Notes: generated by a model not told the origin, from the sequence alone. 64,000 bases of DNA from Candidatus Dechloromonas phosphorivorans (GCA_016721185.1 JADKIP010000002.1:32908-96907), one strand, 5' to 3'. Counted from the stretch's first letter, positions 44,035 through 53,932 are shown. A program made the numbers and translations.

Positions 44035-44228
44035 GACAACCTCCCGAAAAAATCCTGATTACAAAAAAAATCCTAGCACCAAAGCCCAGCCGCATATTGT
44101 CCAGGATCAATAAGCGGCGACTTTGGCGACAAATAAACACCGCTCGGCAATGCCGGCGTATTGTGGTTTTTTAGGCGATCTTGTCGACGAATTGGTAATT
44201 TTTGTCATCTATCGTTAATCGGAATGTG

Positions 44229-44266
44229 CAACAATTGACCATGTTGCAGCGCAACATGCATTGTTG
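44229..44266. promoter_or_regulatory. Nested dyad upstream of fabI, possible regulator site
   Basis: The core ATGTTGC-AGC-GCAACAT (44241-44257) is a perfect inverted repeat, framed by CAACAAT (44229-44235) and ATTGTTG (44260-44266). TTGC-N3-GCAA resembles sites of the PHA-responsive repressor PhaR, which would fit the acetyl-CoA/PHA genes downstream, but the match is an inference. The 308-base gap between hoxF and fabI otherwise holds both promoters, not clearly recognisable. Confidence 0.5.
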
Positions 44267-44342
44267 GCCTCCCCACAAGGGCGCGCCGGCAAGCCAGGGT
44301 GCTCAGACACCTCCCCCGACCAACTTGCAAAAGGAAAACAAC

Positions 44343-45152
44343 ATGAACGCAATCACCGAAAACACCCCGTCGGCCGCTATTAACCCGATGCTTCCGCTCG
44401 CTGGCAAAAAAGGACTGATCACTGGCGTTGCCAATGACAAGTCGATCGCCTTTGCCGTCGCCAAGGCCGTCCGCGCCCTCGGTGCCGACATCGCCATCAC
44501 TTACCAAAACGACAAGACCGCCAAATACACGCAGCCGCTGGCCGATGCGCTTGGCGCTCGTCTCTTTGAAAAGCTCGACGTCACCCAGCCGGGCAGCCTG
44601 GAAAGCGTCATTGAAAAATGCGGTGCCGAATTCGGCAAGATCGACTTCGCCATTCACTCGATGGCTTTCTGTGAAGCCGACGACCTGCACGGCCGCGTCA
44701 TCGACACCTCCGAATCCGGCTTCGATTCAGCGATGAACGTCTCCTGCCACAGCTTCCTGCGCATGGCCAAAGCCCTTGAGCCCTTGATGACCGAAGGTGG
44801 CTCCCTGATCACGATGTCCTACCTCGGCGCCGAGCGCGTTGTCCGCAACTACGGCGTGATGGGCATCATCAAGGCCGCACTGGAGTCCGCCGTTCGCTAC
44901 ATGGCTTACGACCTCGGCCCCAAAGGCATCCGCGTCTTCGCCGTCTCGCCGGGCCCGATCATGACCCGTGCCGCCTCCGGCATCGCCAACTTCAACCAGT
45001 TGCTCGAATCCGATGCCGTCAAGGCACCGCTCGGCCACACGGTCACGATTGAAGAAGTTGGCGCACTGACCGCTTTCCTGTGCACCTCCGGCTCTTCCGG
45101 CATGACCGGCCAGACCATTTACGTCGACGCCGGCGCCCATATCGTCGCCTAA
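44343..45152 (+). CDS. fabI: Enoyl-[acyl-carrier-protein] reductase [NADH] FabI
   Basis: The start at 44343 (MNAITENTP) has AAAGGAA upstream. The 269-residue short-chain dehydrogenase-type enzyme has the NADH site (GKKGLITGVANDKSIAFAV), the catalytic Tyr-x6-Lys (NYGVMGIIK) and the MSYLGAERV segment typical of FabI. It performs the last reduction in fatty-acid elongation. It belongs to the variant often encoded with pta and ackA rather than with the main fatty-acid genes, as seen here. Confidence 0.94.
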   Translation: MNAITENTPSAAINPMLPLAGKKGLITGVANDKSIAFAVAKAVRALGADIAITYQNDKTAKYTQPLADALGARLFEKLDVTQPGSLESVIEKCGAEFGKIDFAIHSMAFCEADDLHGRVIDTSESGFDSAMNVSCHSFLRMAKALEPLMTEGGSLITMSYLGAERVVRNYGVMGIIKAALESAVRYMAYDLGPKGIRVFAVSPGPIMTRAASGIANFNQLLESDAVKAPLGHTVTIEEVGALTAFLCTSGSSGMTGQTIYVDAGAHIVA

Positions 45153-45169
45153 ACTTAGCGCGCAAAACC

Positions 45170-45201
45170 CGGGGACGCCGAGCATTGGCGCCCCCGTTTT
45201 T
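45170..45201 (+). terminator. Intrinsic terminator after fabI
   Basis: CGGGGACGCC pairs with GGCGCCCCCG (one mismatch) around a 7-base loop and is followed by five T. Confidence 0.75.
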
Positions 45202-45237
45202 CCCAACGTTCTCCCCATCTTTTTTTCGGAGCTAGCC

Positions 45238-45819
45238 ATGACCAACGATTGCGGCGAACTTCTTCCAGACCCCATCCCCGATCACCCGCTGCTCAATGGC
45301 AGAGTGGAAATCGGCCGCGGTGAAAACACCATCGTTCTTGATGGCGATGTGGTCGATGGCCAGGCGCGAGTCTTCAAAGTGCTCTCCTCGCCCACCGATT
45401 ACGCCTACTACACGGCTCCCGACCGCCCAATTGGGCCGCATTTCCCCATTTTGTATGCCGACCACGGCGTTGCCGGCCGCTCCAGCCGAGGCTTCCCCTT
45501 CTATATTGTCGAGGTCGAGAAACTGTATCCCTTGCCCGGCTCCGGCAATGCTGCCGAAATTGCCACCAAGATCAGCACCTCCTATTTCGACGCTTGCCGC
45601 ATGTGGCGCAACCTGGCGCAGGACATGGGGCGCATCGCCCTGCATCACCTGGTCGTCACCCCCACCATGGGTTGGGATGACGCAGTTCAGCAATCGCTCA
45701 AGGCACTGGAAGTATTTTCCAACGAGTACGGCGCGCTGCCGGACTTGATCAAGGCTGACAATCTGATGATGCGTATTGATGGAACACTGGTCTTCTCCGA
45801 CCCTGTTTTCATGGAATAA
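45238..45819 (+). CDS. Small kinase-fold-like protein of unknown substrate
   Basis: I do not recognise a named family. The 193-residue protein shows elements in the order of a protein kinase: a Gly-rich turn (EIGRGENTIVLDG, 24-36), a strand with Lys47 (ARVFKVL), a hinge-like VEVEKLYPLP and near the end PDLIKADNLMMRIDGTLVFSDP, with Asp169, Asn175 and Asp188 at places like those of the catalytic loop and metal site. The spacing Asp-x5-Asn is one longer than usual and the lobe is short, so it may be a compact or inactive kinase. A tyrosine-phosphatase gene follows three bases later, which makes a reversible modification pair plausible. Confidence 0.55.
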   Translation: MTNDCGELLPDPIPDHPLLNGRVEIGRGENTIVLDGDVVDGQARVFKVLSSPTDYAYYTAPDRPIGPHFPILYADHGVAGRSSRGFPFYIVEVEKLYPLPGSGNAAEIATKISTSYFDACRMWRNLAQDMGRIALHHLVVTPTMGWDDAVQQSLKALEVFSNEYGALPDLIKADNLMMRIDGTLVFSDPVFME

Positions 45820-45822
45820 GGT

Positions 45823-46311
45823 ATGACAATCAGACAAGTTAATTTCGTCTCGCGCGAACACGCCGAGTCGTTGACCGGCAATCCCGGCACGGCCGTGATT
45901 TCGATCACCGACCCCGGCACGCCGGATGCCAATCTTTGTGCCGAGTTCAAGGATGTACTCCGCCTCTCCTTCTACGACGCCCAGCCGGCTGACGAGTACT
46001 TGCCGGCGCCGATGCCCGGCATGTTCGATCACCTCATGGCCCGCCAGATCGGCAATTTTGTCCAGGAACTGCGCAGCGACCCCAACGACATTTCCGTCAT
46101 GGTGCATTGCGAGTACGGCGTCAGCCGTTCAGCCGCAGTCGCCCTTTTTGTCGAAGCCTATGCCGAAGCCCCGCTTACGGCGCGCGAATTCGCTTATGAC
46201 GCCAACCCGTGGGTGGTTGACCGTTTGCTGAACCAATATCCCGATTTGCAGATCGAAATTCCGCCCGTCGATGCCGCCCATGATCGGCGCACGCAACAAC
46301 GCGCCGCTTGA
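45823..46311 (+). CDS. Dual-specificity/tyrosine phosphatase-like protein
   Basis: The 162-residue protein carries the phosphatase signature VHCEYGVSRSAA (His95, nucleophile Cys96, Arg102) and a candidate general acid Asp52 in FYDAQPADE. The overall length fits a single DSP-type domain. It lies directly behind the kinase-like gene and before an alpha/beta hydrolase. Similar predicted phosphatases in proteobacteria have not been assigned substrates. Confidence 0.78.
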   Translation: MTIRQVNFVSREHAESLTGNPGTAVISITDPGTPDANLCAEFKDVLRLSFYDAQPADEYLPAPMPGMFDHLMARQIGNFVQELRSDPNDISVMVHCEYGVSRSAAVALFVEAYAEAPLTAREFAYDANPWVVDRLLNQYPDLQIEIPPVDAAHDRRTQQRAA

Positions 46312-46391
46312 GTTTCCTGCCCGCACAATTGGGCGAGCAAGCAGCGTGCAGATACGCCGTGCCGCATAGTCACCGAACCAAAGAAAGTCGC

Positions 46392-47198
46392 ATGACACCC
46401 AGAAAAATCAGTATAGAAAGCTACCCGACGCCCTCTCGCTCAGACAAGGCGGCCCTGCTTTTTGTCCACGGCGCTTATGTCAATTCAAGCTGCTGGACCT
46501 TCAATTTCATCCCCTTCTTTCAGGCGCAGGGTTACGACTGTTTTACCGTTGATCTCTCTGGGCATGGCGACAGCGAAGGTCGCGAGCGGATTGATGATTT
46601 CGGTATCGGCGACTACGTTGACGATGTCAAACTGGCGCTGGCCGAAATTGGCCGCCCGGCAATCGTTGTCGGGCACTCGATGGGCGCCCGGGTGCTCGAA
46701 CGATTACTCGAAAATGACACTGCTGCCGCAGTGATTTTCCTCTCTCCGGTACCGACGACCGGCACGGCGGGCAGCGCCATGCAATTGCTTCTCCGCTACC
46801 CGAATTTCCTGGAAAGTCTCGATGCTGCGGTCAACGGGAAAATTTCGGCAAAAACCAGTCAAATGATGACGGAAATCTATTTTTCGCCCGACGTCACGCC
46901 CGATGAAATCCTCCAGTTTCTACCCATGCTCTGCCCGGAATCCCAGCAGGCCGTCACCGAAATGGCACTGCCCGAAACGCGGTTTGGCATTCGCCGCTGC
47001 CAGTTGCCCGCCTTGGTGATTGGCGGCATCGAGGACGCGGTTTTCCCGGCGTCAATGCTCCACTTTCTGGCCTCTTCCTGGCGCGCTGACCTCTATCGCG
47101 CTGCCGGTGCCGGCCACATGCTGATGCTCGATCCGCAATGGGAAACCGTCGCCGGGCACATGCTGGCGTGGATGGAAAAGCGCGTTGCTGCGGAATAG
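46392..47198 (+). CDS. Alpha/beta hydrolase
   Basis: The start at 46392 (MTPRKISIE) fits the domain start; the frame is open from 46308, overlapping the phosphatase gene. The 268-residue hydrolase has the oxyanion strand LLFVHGAYVNSSCW, the nucleophile elbow VGHSMGAR, an acid in GGIEDAVFP and the His in GAGHMLMLDP. The substrate is not predictable; an ester or thioester of the acyl-CoA/PHA route is possible from context. Confidence 0.85.
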   Translation: MTPRKISIESYPTPSRSDKAALLFVHGAYVNSSCWTFNFIPFFQAQGYDCFTVDLSGHGDSEGRERIDDFGIGDYVDDVKLALAEIGRPAIVVGHSMGARVLERLLENDTAAAVIFLSPVPTTGTAGSAMQLLLRYPNFLESLDAAVNGKISAKTSQMMTEIYFSPDVTPDEILQFLPMLCPESQQAVTEMALPETRFGIRRCQLPALVIGGIEDAVFPASMLHFLASSWRADLYRAAGAGHMLMLDPQWETVAGHMLAWMEKRVAAE

Positions 47199-47278
47199 CG
47201 CGCCGTTACTGCGGCCAAAATACGTCGATCTGCGTCACGTAAACAACCTGAGCAAAATTGTTAATTCGGAGCAACAAC

Positions 47279-47767
47279 ATGCATGAAAGTAGCGAACAAC
47301 GGCATCTGGTTAACCGAACCTACGATGAAATCCGGGTCGGCGACAGCGCTAGCCTGGTCCGAACGCTGATGCCGGAAGATGTCAAACTGTTTGCCGTTCT
47401 GACCGGCGATTTCAACCCCAGCCACGCCGACCCGAGCTATTCGGAAAGCGGCATGTTCCGTGAGGTGATTGCGCACGGCATGTGGAGCGGCTCGCTGATC
47501 TCGACCGTCCTCGGGACTCAATTCCCCGGCCCGGGCACCATCCTGGTCGACCAGGCCTTGCACTTTGCTCGCTCGGTCACCATTGGCGACACGATTACGG
47601 TCAGCATCACCGCCAAACAGAAATTCGACCACAACAAGCATGTCGTTTTTGACTGCGTGTGCACCAATCAGGAAGGCTTGCAGGTCGTCCGTGGCACGGC
47701 TGAAGTACTGGCCCCCACGGAAAAATCTCGCGTATGCAGGACGTACTATGCCCGAGGTCAGCATTGA
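47279..47767 (+). CDS. MaoC/PhaJ-like (R)-specific enoyl-CoA hydratase
   Basis: The start at 47279 (MHESSEQRH) has GGAG eight bases upstream. The 162-residue hot-dog-fold protein has the hydratase motif in LTGDFNPSHADPSY with the catalytic Asp and His, and FREVIAHGMWSGSL. It can make (R)-3-hydroxyacyl-CoA for PHA or lipid synthesis. In many relatives this domain is fused to the phosphate acetyltransferase that follows; here the frames overlap by 20 bases in different phases, so either the genes are separate or a small indel splits a fusion. Confidence 0.85.
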   Translation: MHESSEQRHLVNRTYDEIRVGDSASLVRTLMPEDVKLFAVLTGDFNPSHADPSYSESGMFREVIAHGMWSGSLISTVLGTQFPGPGTILVDQALHFARSVTIGDTITVSITAKQKFDHNKHVVFDCVCTNQEGLQVVRGTAEVLAPTEKSRVCRTYYARGQH

Positions 47768-48697
47768 CGACAAGCACCAGCGCTACACCCGCCTGCTCTC
47801 GCGCGTTAAAGGTCTGGAGCCGATCCCGACAGCGGTTGCCCACCCGTGCGACAGGGAAGCACTCAAGGGCCCGGTCATCGCTTTCCAGGAAGGCATCATC
47901 GAGCCGATTCTGGTCGGCCCGGAATCGAAAATCCGTTCAGTCGCCGAAGAGTTCGGGATCGATCTGCACGGCATCCGCATCGTCAATGCCCGCCACAGCC
48001 ACGACTCGGCAGCCATCGCCGTCTCGCTGGTGCGTACCGGCGATGCCGAAGCCTTGATGAAAGGCAGCCTGCATACCGACGAACTGATGAGCGAAGTCGT
48101 TTCACGCGCCAACGGCCTGCGTACTTCGCGCCGGATCAGCCACGTTTTCGTGATGGAAGTCCCGACCTACCATCGCCCCCTGCTGATCACCGATGCCGCC
48201 ATCAACATCGCACCGACGCTGGAAGACAAGGTGGACATTATCCAGAACGCGATCGACCTCGCCCACATCCTCGGCATCCCCGAACCCAAGGTGGCGATTC
48301 TGTCGGCCGTTGAAATGGTCAACCCGAAAATCCAGTCTACTTTGGATGCCGCCGCGCTCTGCAAAATGGCCGATCGTGGCCAGATCAGGGGCGGCATTCT
48401 TGATGGCCCGCTCGCCTTCGACAACGCTGTTTCCATCGTCGCCGCCAAAACCAAGGGCATCAAGTCGGCGGTTGCCGGCCATGCCGAAATCCTCGTCGTC
48501 CCCGATCTCGAATCCGGCAACATGCTGGCCAAACAGTTGCAGTACCTGGCCGGGGCACTGACAGCGCCGGCATCGTGCTGGGCACGCGGGTGCCCATCGT
48601 GCTGACCAGCCGGGCCGACTCCGCCGAAACCCGAATCGCCTCGTGCGTCATTGCCGCACTCGTCGCCCACGCCAACCGTAAAACAGGAAATGTCTGA
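47748..48697 (+). CDS. pta: Phosphate acetyltransferase (frameshift near 48555)
   Basis: The enzyme exchanges acetyl-CoA and acetyl phosphate. The frame from 47748 (MPEVSIDDKH, AGGACG upstream) runs through the PTA_PTB domain (GPVIAFQEGIIEPILVGPE, VSRANGLRTSRRISHVF). Near 48555, at GGGGCACTGACAGC, it shifts (one base lost or two gained); the proper frame then continues AGIVLGTRVPIVLTSRADSA to the stop at 48697, two bases before ackA. The intact protein has about 316 residues, the short Pta form. Conservation across the break points to a sequencing error. Confidence 0.88.
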
Positions 48698-48698
48698 C

Positions 48699-49879
48699 AT
48701 GAAACAAGGAATTCTGACGATCAACGCTGGTTCGTCATCGATCAAATTTGCGCTCTTTTCACTGGCCCACCCGATTTCACCGGAAGCCGAGTTTCCGGCC
48801 AGATCGACGGTATCGGCACCGATGCCACCAAGATGGTCGCCAAGAACAAGGCCGGCGAGCGCATTGCCGACCAGACATTGGCCGGCCAGCAGGTCAGCCA
48901 CGCCCAATCGTTTGACGCATTGCTCAAGTGGTTCACCGCCACCCATGCCGACTGGGAAATCGTCGCGGTCGGCCATCGCGTCGTGCATGGCGGCGAGCGT
49001 TACTCGCAGCCGACCATCATCGATGACCGGGTGCTCGATCACCTGACCAGTTTCATTCCGTTGGCCCCCTTGCATCAGCCGCACAACGTCGCCGGCATCA
49101 TTGCCCTCCAGGCCCTGCTGCCGAAAGTGTCGCAAATCGCCTGTTTCGATACTGCCTTTCACCGCAGCCAGCCTCAGGTGGCCCAGGCTTTTGGCCTGCC
49201 CCGGGCGTTGACCGCAGAAGGCATCAAACGCTACGGTTTTCACGGCCTTTCGTATGAATTCATCGCCCGCGCCCTGCCCCAGCACTCCACCCGGGCCGAC
49301 GGCCGGGTCGTCGTTGCCCACCTCGGCAACGGCGCCAGCATGGCAGCCATGGTCGGCCGCAAATGCCTGGCCACCACCCTCGGCTTCTCGACCATCGACG
49401 GGCTGGTCATGGGCACGCGCTGCGGCAATCTCGACCCCGGCGTCATCCTGCACCTGATGGAAACCAAGGGCCTCGGCGTCAAGGAAATGACCAAGATGCT
49501 CTACAAGGAATCCGGCCTGCTTGGCGTCTCCGGCATTTCGCAGGATATGCGCGCCCTGCTCGCCAGCGACAAACCGGAAGCGCAGGAGGCAGTCGATCTC
49601 TTCTGTTACCGCATCGTCCGTGAGCTTGGCTCACTCGCTGCTGCGGCAGGCGGCCTTGATGCGCTGGTGTTTACCGGCGGCATTGGCGAGCACGCCGCCG
49701 AGGTTCGCCGCCGCGTCTGCCTGCAACTGGAATGGCTGGGCATTCGCCTCAATCCGGAAGCCAATGCCCGCCATGAGTTGCATATCGGCGCCGGCAATAG
49801 CAGCGTCGACGTGCTGGTTATTCCGACCAATGAAGAGTGGATGATGGCCCACCACGCCCAGACTTTATTGGCCCTTTAA
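48699..49879 (+). CDS. ackA: Acetate kinase (frameshift near 48793)
   Basis: AckA turns acetyl phosphate and ADP into acetate and ATP, or the reverse. The frame starts at 48699 (MKQGILTINAGSSSIKFALF) and breaks near 48793, where GAGTTTCCGGCC seems to lack one base; it goes on in the next frame (GQIDGIGTDATKMVAKNK) to 49879. Family motifs are complete: VGHRVVHGG, RYGFHGLSYEF, AHLGNGASM, GLVMGTRCGNLDPG and LVFTGGIGEHA. Total length is about 394 residues. It ends the fabI-pta-ackA group. Confidence 0.92.
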
Positions 49880-49899
49880 ACAAACTTTTTTTCGCCTCG

Positions 49900-49936
49900 G
49901 GCCCCGGCAGCGAAAGTTGCCGGGGCCTTGTTTTTT
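49900..49936 (+). terminator. ackA: Intrinsic terminator after ackA
   Basis: A 10-bp perfect stem (GGCCCCGGCA / TGCCGGGGCC) with an 8-base loop is followed by TTGTTTTTT. Confidence 0.9.
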
Positions 49937-49982
49937 CGGGGTTTTCCGGGACATGACAGCACGCTTGCAGCAGATGCAGAAA

Positions 49983-49998
49983 ACACCGTATCTAGTCA
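49983..49998. promoter_or_regulatory. NrdR box 1 upstream of nrdJ
   Basis: ACACCGTATCTAGTCA fits the NrdR palindrome with its TAT-C-TAG core. NrdR represses ribonucleotide reductase genes when dATP is high. Start-to-start distance to box 2 is 31 bases, three helix turns, as in known NrdR sites. Confidence 0.75.
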
Positions 49999-50013
49999 AC
50001 GGATTGCACTGAC

Positions 50014-50029
50014 CTACTATATCTAGTAG
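50014..50029. promoter_or_regulatory. NrdR box 2 upstream of nrdJ
   Basis: CTACTATATCTAGTAG is the second, nearly perfect palindromic NrdR box, 60 bases before the nrdJ start codon. Confidence 0.8.
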
Positions 50030-50088
50030 ATTGGCGGCCATCCGAAAATTATTACTGACTAATAAACGACGCCATGCCGAGGAGCAAA

Positions 50089-52918
50089 ATGAGCCATGTT
50101 TCCGAACAACTGTCGCTGACTGACATCCCGCCCCACCGCAATTTTCCCCGCTCCCCGAGCAGGAAATTTCCGCGGAAGTGCTGATCGAAAAGTACGCCAA
50201 GGGTAAGGAAACCAGCGTTCATGACGTGCGCCGCCGGGTCGCTTATGCCCTAGCCCAGATCGAACAGGAAAAGGATCGGGCTCATTGGGAAAATCGCTTC
50301 CTGTGGGCCCAGGAAAACGGTTTCATCCCGGCTGGCCGCATCAACTCCGCCGCCGGTACCGACCTCCACGCCACGCTGATCAACTGCTTCGTGCAACCGG
50401 TCGGCGACTCCATCGTCGAAACCACCGATGGCAAGCCGGGCATCTACACCGCCCTGGCCGAAGCCGCCGAAACCATGCGCCGCGGTGGCGGTGTCGGTTA
50501 TGACTTCTCCAGCATCCGGCCGCAAGGCGCGTTCGTCAAAGGCACGCACTCCCGCCTCCGGCCCGGTTTCCTACATGCGTGTTTTCGACCGCTCCTGCGA
50601 AACCGTTGAATCCGCCGGCGCCCGCCGCGGCGCCCAAATGGGCGTACTGCGCTGCGACCATCCGGATATCGAAGAATTCATCCACGCCAAGGACAAAGGC
50701 GACCTGAGCAATTTCAACATTTCCATCGGCGTCAGCGATGCCTTCATGGAAGCGGTTGATACCGACGGCTTTGTCGAGCTCGTACACCGTGCCGATCCCA
50801 ATACCGACATGCTGGCCGCTGGCGCCTATCAGCGCGAAGACGGCATCTGGGTTTATCGCAAGGTGCGCGCCCGCGATCTGTGGGATCAGGTGATGAAATC
50901 CACCTACGACCACGCCGAGCCGGGCATCCTGTTCCTCGACCGCATGAACAAGGACAACAACCTCAATTACTGCGAAGTGATCGAGGCGACCAACCCCTGC
51001 GCCGAACAACCGCTGCCGCCGTACGGCTGCTGCTGCCTGGGTTCGATCAACCTGACCGGCTTCATCAAGCACCCGTTCTCCGAACAGGCTGATTTCGATT
51101 TCAATGGCTTTGCCAAGTCATCCGCATCTCCACCCGCATGCTCGACAATGTGCTGGAAGCCACCCACTGGCCGCTGGAACGCCAGCGCCAGGAAGCCGCC
51201 AACAAGCGTCGCATCGGCCTTGGCTTTACCGGCCTGGGTGATGCACTGGCCATGATGCGCCTCGCCTACGACAAGCCGGAAGCCCGCGCCATGGCCACCC
51301 GCATTACCGAATTCATGCGCGATACCGCCTATATGTACTCGGTCGAAATGGCCAAGGACCGCGGCGCCTTCCCGCTCTTCAATGCCGAACTCTATCTCTC
51401 CGGCGGCAACTTCGCCTCCCGCCTGCCCAGCGACATCAAGGCAGAAATCCGCAAGCACGGCCTGCGCAATTCGCACCTGCTGTCCATCGCGCCGACCGGC
51501 ACCATTTCGCTGGCCTTCGCTGACAACGCCTCGAACGGTATCGAACCGCCCTTCTCCTGGACCTACAACCGCAAGAAGCGCATGCCCGACGGCACGCTGA
51601 AAGAATACTCGGTTGAAGACTACGCCTGGCGCCTCTACAAGCACCTCGGCGGCGACGTAAACAAGCTGCCGGATTACTTTGTCACCGCGCTGGAAATCTC
51701 CGCCGCCGCCCACAAGGACATGGTCGCCGCCGTCGCGCCCTACATCGACACCGCCATTTCCAAGACCGTCAACGTCCCGGGCGATTACCCCTACGAAGAC
51801 TTCCAGGATCTCTACATGAGCGCCTGGAAATCCGGCCTCAAGGGCCTGGCCACCTATCGCCCGAACAGCGTGCTCGGCTCGGTGCTTTCCGTCACCAGCG
51901 AACCGGCCAAGGCCGATGCTGCGGTCGACGCGAAATCGCCACAAGATTTCGTCTCCGACGCCAACCGCCGCCTGTCGATCAAGAACTTGCCGGCCCCGGT
52001 GCTCGCCAGCCTGCGCTGGCCGGGCCGCCCGAACCTGCCGGAAGGCAACCTGTGCTGGACCTACATGCTCGACTCGCCGATCGGCAAGTTCGCCCTGTTC
52101 GTCGGCCACGTCGAACCCGAAGGCCGCGCCTGGCCATTTGAAGTCTGGGCCAACGGCCCGGCCGAACCACGCGGCCTAGGCGCCGTCGCCAAAACGCTGT
52201 CGATGGACATGCGCGCCAACGACCACGCCTGGCTGGCCATGAAGCTGGAAGCCCTCGCCAAGACCCCCCGGCGACGCCTTCGAAATGCCCATGCCTCCCA
52301 CGGCGAGCGCAAGCGCGTGCCTTCCGTGGTTTCCGCCATGGCCCAGGTCATCAGCTGGCGTTGCGAACAACTCGGCGCCTTCAAACACGAAGGCCCGACC
52401 CCGGTGAAAGATGCCCTGTTCAGCGCCAAGGAGCCGAAGACCGGCACCGATGGCACGCTTTCCTGGACGGTCGACATCAACAACCCGTCAACCGGCGAAG
52501 ACTTCGTTCTCGGCCTCAAGGAAATCACCCTGCCCGACGGCGTCACCCGCCCCTACTCGATGTGGCTCTCCGGCAACTACCCGCGCGCCCTCGACGGCCT
52601 CTCCCGCTGCTCTCGCTCGACATGCGCGTCCTCGACCCGGCCTGGATCGGTATGAAACTACGCAAGCTGATCGACTACCCGGAACCACTCGGCATCGCCA
52701 ACCTGATCATCCACCGCTACGCCATGCTCGGCATCCTCGACGAAAGCGGCTTCCCGCTGCAGCAAATGGGCATCCTCGAAGCGCCGGAAAACAACACCAG
52801 CAACAAGGTGCTACCGACTCAGGGCAAGCTGTGCGGCGAATGCGGCAACCACACGATGATCCGCAAGGATGGCTGTGATTTCTGTACGGCGTGTGGCGCA
52901 GTGGGGACTTGCGGGTAA
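50089..52918 (+). CDS. nrdJ: Class II (adenosylcobalamin-dependent) ribonucleotide reductase (several frameshifts)
   Basis: NrdJ makes deoxyribonucleotides with or without oxygen. The start at 50089 (MSHVSEQLSL) follows GAGGAGC. Conserved parts are the N-terminal LINCFVQPVGDS, the radical-site motif NPCAEQPLPPYGCC, SIAPTGTISLAF and a Cys-rich tail (CGECGNHTMI... CDFCTACG). The frame is broken near 50140, 50550, 51118 and 52604, and a plus-one at 52266 is compensated by a minus-one near 52304, so about 12 residues are misread there. Joined, the protein has about 940 residues, the normal length. The density of indels argues for poor sequence quality. No cobalamin riboswitch was seen; control is through two NrdR boxes. 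Confidence 0.93.
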
Positions 52919-52968
52919 TGGCTTTGCCAATAGTTGAGCATTTGTCCGTCGCGGACACGTGCTGATTA

Positions 52969-53000
52969 AAGCCCACCTTGTAACAAGGGTGGGCTTTTTG
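52969..53000 (+). terminator. nrdJ: Intrinsic terminator after nrdJ
   Basis: AGCCCACCTT and AAGGGTGGGCT pair with one bulged base around a short loop, followed by TTTTTG. Confidence 0.85.
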
Positions 53001-53052
53001 TTACCACTAAAAAAACCAACAACAAGCTGGCCCAGACTACCGAAAACCACCC

Positions 53053-53932
53053 TCAAAAATCAGTTTCAGGCGGTTTGATTGCGGCGGTTTGCAGGGCCTT
53101 GCGGACTCGGCGCGCGGCGTCTTCGAGGCGGGCGTTGTCGATGACGTGCATGATTTCGTTGAGGTCGGCCTGACCTTCGTCTGACTTGAAAACCCCGGTC
53201 AGTTCGGTCTCCGGCTGCAGTTTGCCGGTTTCGTAGAAACGCCCAGATTTCCCTGCCGTATTGGGTCGTTAGCAAGTCCGGGCAAATTGGCCCGAAGTAG
53301 GTGGCGAGGTTGTCGACATCGCGTTCCAGCATGCGGCTGGCGTTGTTGTTGGCAGCGGCATCAATCGCTTGCGGCAGGTCGATGATGACCGGCCCTTCGC
53401 TGTCGACCAGCACGTTGTATTCCGACAGGTCGCCGTGCACGATGCCGGCACAGAGCATGCGAACAACCTGACGGATCAGGATGGCGTGGTATTCACGGGC
53501 GACCTCCTCACTCAACTTAACGTCGTTGAGGCGTGGTGCCGGTTCGCCGTTTTCATCAGCCACCAACTCCATCAGCAGGACGCCTTCGTGGAAATTGTAG
53601 GGGGTTGGCACACGGACGCCCGCGGCGGCGAGGCGGTAGAGCGCATCGACTTCGGCATGCTGCCAGGCGGCTTCCTGCTCCTGCCGGCCGTAGCGCGAGC
53701 CTTTTTGCATGGCGCGGGCCTGGCGGCTGTTCTTAGTCTTACGGCCTTCGGTGTAATCGACTGCCTGACGAAAACTGCGCTTGTTGGCCTCTTTATAAAC
53801 CTTGGCGCAACGAATTTCGTCGCCGCACTGGACGACGTAGACCATCGCCTCCTTGCCGCTCATCAACTGGCGGAGAACGCTGTCCACCAGGCCATCAGTG
53901 ACCAGCGGTTGAATTCGGCTCGGCGTTTTCAT
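53053..53932 (-). CDS. RIO-type serine protein kinase (frameshift near 53243)
   Basis: The protein is a RIO1-like atypical kinase: nucleotide loop SGKEAMVYVVQ, Lys in RCAKVYKEAN, catalytic loop VHGDLSEYNVLVD and metal site IIDLPQAID. The frame from 53932 breaks near 53243 after REIWA; the other frame continues LYETGKLQPETELTGVF and ends at 53053, giving about 290 residues. Bacterial RIO kinases are widespread but substrates are unknown. It is convergent with nrdJ. Confidence 0.9.

Noticed and set aside
44089..44104. Possible sigma-54 promoter for hoxF (minus strand)
   Set aside because: GG-N10-GC spacing is present but the flanking bases match the -24/-12 consensus poorly.
49940..50088. Cobalamin riboswitch before nrdJ
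   Set aside because: No B12-box-like sequence was seen and the space is short; NrdR boxes explain the region.
50967..52109. 380-codon open frame on the minus strand
   Set aside because: Antisense of nrdJ; long only because of high third-position GC.
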